From: Psychrobacter sp. P2G3
GTDB lineage: Bacteria > Pseudomonadota > Gammaproteobacteria > Pseudomonadales > Moraxellaceae
Assembly: GCF_001593285.1 (NCBI RefSeq)
Contig: NZ_CP012529.1
Span: forward strand, 2,852,001 to 2,916,000
DNA: 64,000 bases
Reading direction: 5' to 3'
A program made the translations under genes and the position numbers. The notes beneath the pieces are model-generated. The model saw only the letters and a program-made list of their open reading frames with translations, was not told where the DNA came from and did no database searches. Each line of letters begins with the position of its first letter. Within the stretch, counting starts at the first letter, position 1. Below are positions 57,342 through 64,000 of the stretch, in pieces.

Positions 57342-57376
57342 AAAAACGCTGACTTTAAATGGCCAGCGTTTTTTTA
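57342..57376. terminator. Bidirectional terminator PotD-like/FUSC
   Basis: AAAAACGCTG pairs with CAGCGTTTTT around a 12-base loop with T-rich right and A-rich left flanks. Its last bases overlap the end of the convergent FUSC gene. Confidence 0.75.
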
Positions 57377-58609
57377 TAAATGTAAATCAGTCTCGCCGCC
57401 TTTATCCTCAATGCGGCGTTGTTCTCGGCGCTGGTAACGAAGGCCGGAGGCAGCGAACCATTGCGGTTTAGTCGTCTGTAATAAATCACTGAGCCGTTGT
57501 AATTGCACTTGTAGAGTTTGAGTTAACCAAAAATAGCCTTGCCACTCAAACCCTAAGTTTTGCACACTTGGATAATCTGATACGGCGATGCGAGTGATAG
57601 GCCGAAACACCTCATCACTTGGGCTACGAAGTACTGCTGCCATATGCTGCATGGCTTGGGTCAATTCATGTTGATAGTGTATTAAGAGTATATGATTTTC
57701 ATCATCAATCTCAATATTAGCCAAACGCGGCGCTGCACTTAATAGTAAATCAATCGTCCCGATAATATTACGATGCGTACGTTGAATGGTTTCTAAGGTC
57801 TCTTTTTCAATTCCCGATTCACTTGCTGTAGCAGCGATATGTGGACGAACCGCTAATAGACGCTTATTGATTTTTTGTAGCGCTTTTACCAAGGCCTTAT
57901 TAACTGGAGTATCAGGGACAGAGCTACTGGTAGGATAAACAAGACTTGCTGAGCTAGTACCTTTAGTGTATTTAAACGGTTTAGGAACCAGAACGTCAGC
58001 ATCAATATGATTACCGACCCCAGCATAGAGATTGCTACAGGTTTCAAGGTTAGTTGCTAGCAAAAAGCGCCACATCAAAGTAGACTTGAGAGGTAAAACT
58101 AAGGTAGCCGCTACTGCTACACCAGCGCCAAGTAAAATATTAAAAGCGCGGTACATACCGTCTTGGCTGACATTGCTCTGATCAGGGCTTGAAACAATCA
58201 TCAACATGGTGATACCGGTCAATAGACCGATATAACCCAATTGCTTGACCGCTACATAACCGATAAGACCGCTGATGATGCCGATAAGTAGATAGTATAT
58301 CCACATCCACGTACCAATATCTTGACTCAGCCATAAAAAACCAAGTCCGACACCTACCCCAAGTAATGTACCCAGTATTCGTTCTTTAGCCTTAGTATAA
58401 ATTGCACCTTGGTATTGCAATAAACCTAAGATGACAAATACCGTAATGGTCGTCCACTCCCCATGGGGTAAGTTGGTAAGCTCGTTCAATAGGAATGCAA
58501 TGACAACAGCCGTGCCCAAACGTATCGCATGCAAAACATCGGCATGTTGATAACGCGCATAAGGCTCAATCAGCGGGGCAGTAAATCGTTGCCAAAAAGT
58601 CGGTTTCAC
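57374..58609 (-). CDS. FUSC/YccS-like family membrane protein
   Basis: Inner-membrane protein of the FUSC (fusaric-acid-resistance-like) family. The N-terminal half has about six membrane segments with the family pattern (HAIRLGTAVVIAFLL, ITVFVILG, GTLLGVGVGLGFLWL). The rest is a cytoplasmic helical region. I use the GTG at 58609 (VKPTFWQRFTAPLIEPYAR), because the upstream 31 residues are hydrophobic and lack a ribosome binding site; a start at 58702 is the alternative. Related proteins export aromatic acids together with a membrane-fusion partner, absent here. Confidence 0.82.
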   Translation of the reverse strand: MKPTFWQRFTAPLIEPYARYQHADVLHAIRLGTAVVIAFLLNELTNLPHGEWTTITVFVILGLLQYQGAIYTKAKERILGTLLGVGVGLGFLWLSQDIGTWMWIYYLLIGIISGLIGYVAVKQLGYIGLLTGITMLMIVSSPDQSNVSQDGMYRAFNILLGAGVAVAATLVLPLKSTLMWRFLLATNLETCSNLYAGVGNHIDADVLVPKPFKYTKGTSSASLVYPTSSSVPDTPVNKALVKALQKINKRLLAVRPHIAATASESGIEKETLETIQRTHRNIIGTIDLLLSAAPRLANIEIDDENHILLIHYQHELTQAMQHMAAVLRSPSDEVFRPITRIAVSDYPSVQNLGFEWQGYFWLTQTLQVQLQRLSDLLQTTKPQWFAASGLRYQRREQRRIEDKGGETDLHL

Positions 58610-58861
58610 TCGAAATTTCTCTTTTTGTATAGTAAAAAATGTTAAGAAAAAACAATAGCAGTCGTTGAATAATAAGCCATTAAACACGTAACCATTAGAC
58701 ACATAGCCATTAACTGACTACCAAAAAATAACGCCTCTCATCTATTAAAAGACAAAAGACGTTAAAGGTCAAAGCATGCTAGCAAAAAATACGAAAAACT
58801 TACCTATGCGCTAGCTCTTAGCTGTTTATAGTGTTTTTAAATTTATAGCATATGTTAAACA

Positions 58862-60331
<1,470 letters not shown>

Positions 60332-60467
60332 TTAATGTTGTGCAGCCTAAATGAGGCAAATAGGCACATCGTTACTGTCACTTACCTGCTTAAAACATTC
60401 GAGCAGTGAACTTTAAGGTCTCAACCTTATAATTATTTGAAACCTTGACTGGACGATATACACAAAA

Positions 60468-63400
60468 TTATTGTGGATCAGCCGTCGTAGTTTTTAGCAA
60501 AGTTGCAACGTTCGCCGCTTTAGGCTTAACCAAATAAAACTTACGAACATAATGCTCAAAGTCAGCCAATATCGTCTGACCCCATGCGCTCCCTGTTTTA
60601 TCTACATGAGCTTCAATTACTTGATGCAAATGGATACGATGTTCCTCAGTTTGCTCACTTGAGATACGATTCAAATCAATCAGCTCATGGTTACAGCGAT
60701 CAAAGAAGTCGCCTTCCATATCAAGCACATAAGCAAAACCGCCTGTCATACCTGCACCGAAGTTAAGGCCGGTACGTCCAAGGACTGTAATAATACCACC
60801 TGTCATATACTCACAGCAGTGATCGCCTGTGCCTTCAATGACAGCATGGGCGCCAGAGTTACGTACACCGAAGCGCTCGCCTGCTGTACCTGCCGCATAT
60901 AGCTTACCGCCTGTTGCGCCATAGAGACAGGTATTACCGATAATAGCAGTATCATGCGCGGTAAAGCTTGAACCTTTCGGTGGATAAATCACAATCTCAC
61001 CGCCTGCCATGCCTTTACCGACATAGTCGTTGGCATCGCCTTCAAGCTCAATATGTAGGCCGCCAGCATTCCAAACGCCTAAGCTTTGACCCGCGGTACC
61101 CGTTAGATGCAGCTTAATAGGCATGTCGCTCATACCAAGATTGCCCCATACTTGCGCAATCTCACCTGAGATACGGGCGCCAATAGAGCGATCACAGTTA
61201 CCGACATAGTAGCTATAGTCACCGCCATTGCCTTTACGGATATTGAGCAGCATATCACTGATCATCTGCTCAGCAAGTAAGCCTTTGTCAAATGGCTCAT
61301 TACGCTCAACCTGACAGGTTTGAGCTTTGCCGCTACTGGCAGGATGACTAAATAGTAATGGCGTTAAGTCAAGATGACGTTGCTTATCCGTATTGCCTTC
61401 TAGCACTTCAAGCAAGTCAGTACGTCCGACCAGCTCTTCCATACTGCGTACACCAAGCGCGGCTAACCACTCACGTGTTTCAGTCGCCACAAACTTGAAG
61501 AAGTTAATGAGCATCTCAGCTTCACCAATGAAGTGCTTATCACGTAGCTCAGCTTTTTGGGTTGCAACGCCAGTTGGGCAGTTATTAAGATGACAGATAC
61601 GCAAGTATTTACAACCAACGGCAATCATAGGCGTAGTACCGAAACCGAAGCTTTCTGCGCCAAGGATAGCGGCTTTTACTACGTCAAGACCTGTTTTGAG
61701 ACCGCCATCAGTTTGGATACGTACCTTATCGCGCAGACCATTAACTCTTAGCGACTGATGAGTCTCAGCCAAACCTAACTCCCATGGCGATCCGGCATGA
61801 TGAATAGATGACAATGGCGAAGCTGCGGTACCACCATCATAACCTGAGATGGTAATTAAATCGGCGTAGGCTTTTGCCACGCCTGTCGCGATAGTTCCTA
61901 CTCCTGGACGGGAGACTAATTTAACCGATACCAAAGCATCAGGATTGACTTGTTTTAAATCAAAGATTAGCTGGGCTAAATCTTCAATAGAATAAATATC
62001 ATGATGCGGCGGCGGTGAAATCAAAGTCACCCCCGGTACCGAATAACGCAAACGTGCAATCAAAGCATTAACCTTGCCACCCGGTAGCTGACCACCCTCG
62101 CCCGGTTTCGCACCTTGCGCAACTTTAATCTGCATGACTTCCGCTGAACGTAAATACGCAGGTGTAACCCCAAAACGACCAGAGGCAATTTGTTTGATTT
62201 TGGAGTTGCGCAAAGTGCCATAACGTACTGGATCTTCACCGCCCTCACCAGAGTTTGAACGCCCGCCAATGGTATTCATTGCCATAGCAATTGACTCATG
62301 CGCCTCAGGTGATAGCGCACCTAACGACATACCAGCAGAGTCAAAGCGCGTTAAAATCTTTGCAGTATCTTCAACTTCATTAATATCAATACTATTATCC
62401 GTTTTAAGCTGCAATAAATCACGCAAGGTCGCAACCGGACGACTATTGACCAAATCAGCATACTGACGATAATTGTCATAATCACCAGTACGAACTGCGG
62501 TATGCAAGCTGTTGATCACATCGGGATTAAAAGCATGATATTCTTTATTAAAGACAAACTTGAGCAAACCACCTTGATCAAGTGGCGCACGGCGCTTAAA
62601 GGCATTTGCAGCTAACTGTGCTTGGTCCGCAGCCAAATCTTCAAAAGTCGCCCCCTTAATCCGGCTTTGCACGCCTTTAAAGCACAAGCTCACGACTTCT
62701 TCAGAGAGCCCAACCGCTTCAAATAATTGCGCACCGCGATAAGAGACAATGGTAGAGATTCCCATTTTTGATAAAATTTTCAGCAAGCCTTTATCCAAGC
62801 CTTTACGGAAATTAACCCGTGCTTGAATCGGATCGCCAAGTAGCTCACCAGTCGCGACCAAATCATCAATAACATCATAAGCTAAGTATGGATAGATGCA
62901 GGTCGCGCCAAAGCCAATCAATACCGCCACTTGATGCGAATCACGTGCCAGACCGGTCTCAACAATTAAGTTAGCATCAGTACGAATACCTTGCGCAATG
63001 AGATAATGATGTACCGCACCAGTCACCATAATGGCATTAGCAGGTACTTTATCCGCATCAATGTCTTTATCAGATAACACAATCAAAGTGTTACCAGCAC
63101 GAATAGCGCTCGCCACTTGCTCACAGATAGCGATGATGGCATCAGATAGCTCTAGAGTGCGCTCATAGTTTAAGTCAATGCGTACCATTTGAAACGCAGG
63201 GTCATTCAAGGTTTCAAGCTGCTGCATCTTACTGGCTGACAAGACTGGCGACGATAAAATAATACGATGCGCGTCTCTCGCTGATGGTGCAAACACATTG
63301 GTTTGGGCACCGAGACAAGTTTGGAGCGACATCACGATAGACTCACGCAGCGGGTCAATCGGTGGATTGGTTACCTGTGCGAATTGCTGACGGAAGAAGT

Positions 63401-64000
63401 CACCAACATGGCGAATTTGCTGCGATAATACCGCCATTGGCGTATCATCACCCATCGAACCGACTGGCTCTTGAGCATTTTCGGCATTGGGGCGAATGAT
63501 TTCAGTACGCTCTTCATTAGTAATGTGATACATTTTTTGCAGTGCTTTTAACTTATCACCGCGGCATGCTTGCGCTGCTAGCTCTTCTTCTAAACGCTCA
63601 TCATCACGAATGCGTTTCGCTTCTTCACGTAACCATTTACGATAGGGATGAGCTTTTTTGAGTAAGGTGGCAATGGCCTTAGTATCCAAAATCTGACCAG
63701 TCAAAGTATCAATGACCAGCATTTGACCCGGGCCGACACGACCTTTTGCCAGCACATCTTTAGGATCATAATCCCAAACGCCAATCTCAGAAGCAACGGT
63801 GATATAGCCGTTCTTAGTCGTCACCCAGCGTGACGGACGCAGACCATTACGATCAAGCATACAGACTGCATAGCGTCCATCTTGAATCACTAGACCTGCT
63901 GGTCCATCCCATGCTTCCATATGCTGCGAGTAAAATTCATAAAACGCGCGCAAGTCCATATCCATGCTATCGACATTTTGCCAAGCTGGCGGCACCAAAA
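60468..64000 (-). CDS. gltB: Glutamate synthase large subunit (partial, C-terminal part)
   Basis: Alpha subunit of glutamate synthase. About 1177 codons are present; the N-terminal glutaminase domain and start lie beyond the right edge. The FMN/2-oxoglutarate domain shows [16 protein letters not shown] and [12 protein letters not shown]; the [3Fe-4S] cluster motif is [17 protein letters not shown]. The C-terminal glycine-rich repeat domain ([40 protein letters not shown]) has the GXGXG beta-helix pattern. It is upstream of gltD, as in the standard gltBD operon. Confidence 0.96.
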   Translation of the reverse strand, partial: LVPPAWQNVDSMDMDLRAFYEFYSQHMEAWDGPAGLVIQDGRYAVCMLDRNGLRPSRWVTTKNGYITVASEIGVWDYDPKDVLAKGRVGPGQMLVIDTLTGQILDTKAIATLLKKAHPYRKWLREEAKRIRDDERLEEELAAQACRGDKLKALQKMYHITNEERTEIIRPNAENAQEPVGSMGDDTPMAVLSQQIRHVGDFFRQQFAQVTNPPIDPLRESIVMSLQTCLGAQTNVFAPSARDAHRIILSSPVLSASKMQQLETLNDPAFQMVRIDLNYERTLELSDAIIAICEQVASAIRAGNTLIVLSDKDIDADKVPANAIMVTGAVHHYLIAQGIRTDANLIVETGLARDSHQVAVLIGFGATCIYPYLAYDVIDDLVATGELLGDPIQARVNFRKGLDKGLLKILSKMGISTIVSYRGAQLFEAVGLSEEVVSLCFKGVQSRIKGATFEDLAADQAQLAANAFKRRAPLDQGGLLKFVFNKEYHAFNPDVINSLHTAVRTGDYDNYRQYADLVNSRPVATLRDLLQLKTDNSIDINEVEDTAKILTRFDSAGMSLGALSPEAHESIAMAMNTIGGRSNSGEGGEDPVRYGTLRNSKIKQIASGRFGVTPAYLRSAEVMQIKVAQGAKPGEGGQLPGGKVNALIARLRYSVPGVTLISPPPHHDIYSIEDLAQLIFDLKQVNPDALVSVKLVSRPGVGTIATGVAKAYADLITISGYDGGTAASPLSSIHHAGSPWELGLAETHQSLRVNGLRDKVRIQTDGGLKTGLDVVKAAILGAESFGFGTTPMIAVGCKYLRICHLNNCPTGVATQKAELRDKHFIGEAEMLINFFKFVATETREWLAALGVRSMEELVGRTDLLEVLEGNTDKQRHLDLTPLLFSHPASSGKAQTCQVERNEPFDKGLLAEQMISDMLLNIRKGNGGDYSYYVGNCDRSIGARISGEIAQVWGNLGMSDMPIKLHLTGTAGQSLGVWNAGGLHIELEGDANDYVGKGMAGGEIVIYPPKGSSFTAHDTAIIGNTCLYGATGGKLYAAGTAGERFGVRNSGAHAVIEGTGDHCCEYMTGGIITVLGRTGLNFGAGMTGGFAYVLDMEGDFFDRCNHELIDLNRISSEQTEEHRIHLHQVIEAHVDKTGSAWGQTILADFEHYVRKFYLVKPKAANVATLLKTTTADPQ

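Overview
The window looks like chromosomal DNA of a Psychrobacter-like gammaproteobacterium (Moraxellaceae). The evidence is protein content and style: a FadE-type acyl-CoA dehydrogenase, two FadD ligases, NhaA, a PreP-like M16 protease, a YeiE/YeiH pair, a small cold-shock protein, moderate to low GC and A+T-rich intergenic DNA. The assignment is inference, not a database match. I saw no rRNA, tRNA, CRISPR array, intact insertion sequence or prophage.

Layout. 1-8.8 kb: start of coaBC (cut by the window edge), radC, fadE, a lipoprotein amidohydrolase whose signal peptide is out of frame across a run of ten C, and a DAACS symporter. 8.8-15.5 kb: TSUP permease, nhaA, an MpaB-family oxygenase, two NUDIX hydrolases, an HPP membrane protein. 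15.5-23.8 kb: M16C metalloprotease, two tandem UspA paralogues, LysR/YeiH divergent pair, a palindromic repeat element, cspA-like gene, DUF454 protein. 23.8-27.2 kb: an A+T-rich accessory patch downstream of valS. It holds a RelA/SpoT-domain protein resembling small alarmone synthetases, a frameshifted and shortened TerD-like gene just behind it, orphan membrane proteins, and a second diverged copy of the valS 3' end next to a valS-type terminator. 27.2-44.3 kb: core genes valS, an FNT-family channel, two YbjQ proteins, UPF0149, a YtjB/AhpA-like protein divergent from serB, DUF368, an SCP2-like protein, bioB, hemJ, a secreted NlpC/P60-like protein and rph. 44.6-53.2 kb: two fadD paralogues, parC, and, overlapping the parC stop codon, an A+T-rich gene that reads as a HEPN-like domain plus a C-terminal OST-HTH/LOTUS-like domain; then a hemerythrin-like gene. 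53.7-64 kb: HAD phosphatase, small membrane protein, SDR reductase, polyamine-binding lipoprotein, FUSC protein, gltD and most of gltB (cut by the window edge).

Functional themes are fatty-acid degradation (fadE, two fadD), ammonium assimilation (gltBD), ion and anion transport (nhaA, DAACS symporter, TSUP, YeiH, FNT), stress response (two usp, csp) and cofactor synthesis (coaBC, bioB, hemJ). The most unusual parts are the poly-C tract at 5106-5115, the valS 3'-end duplication around a small cassette, the RelA/SpoT plus TerD-like pair, and the HEPN/LOTUS-like gene translationally coupled to parC.
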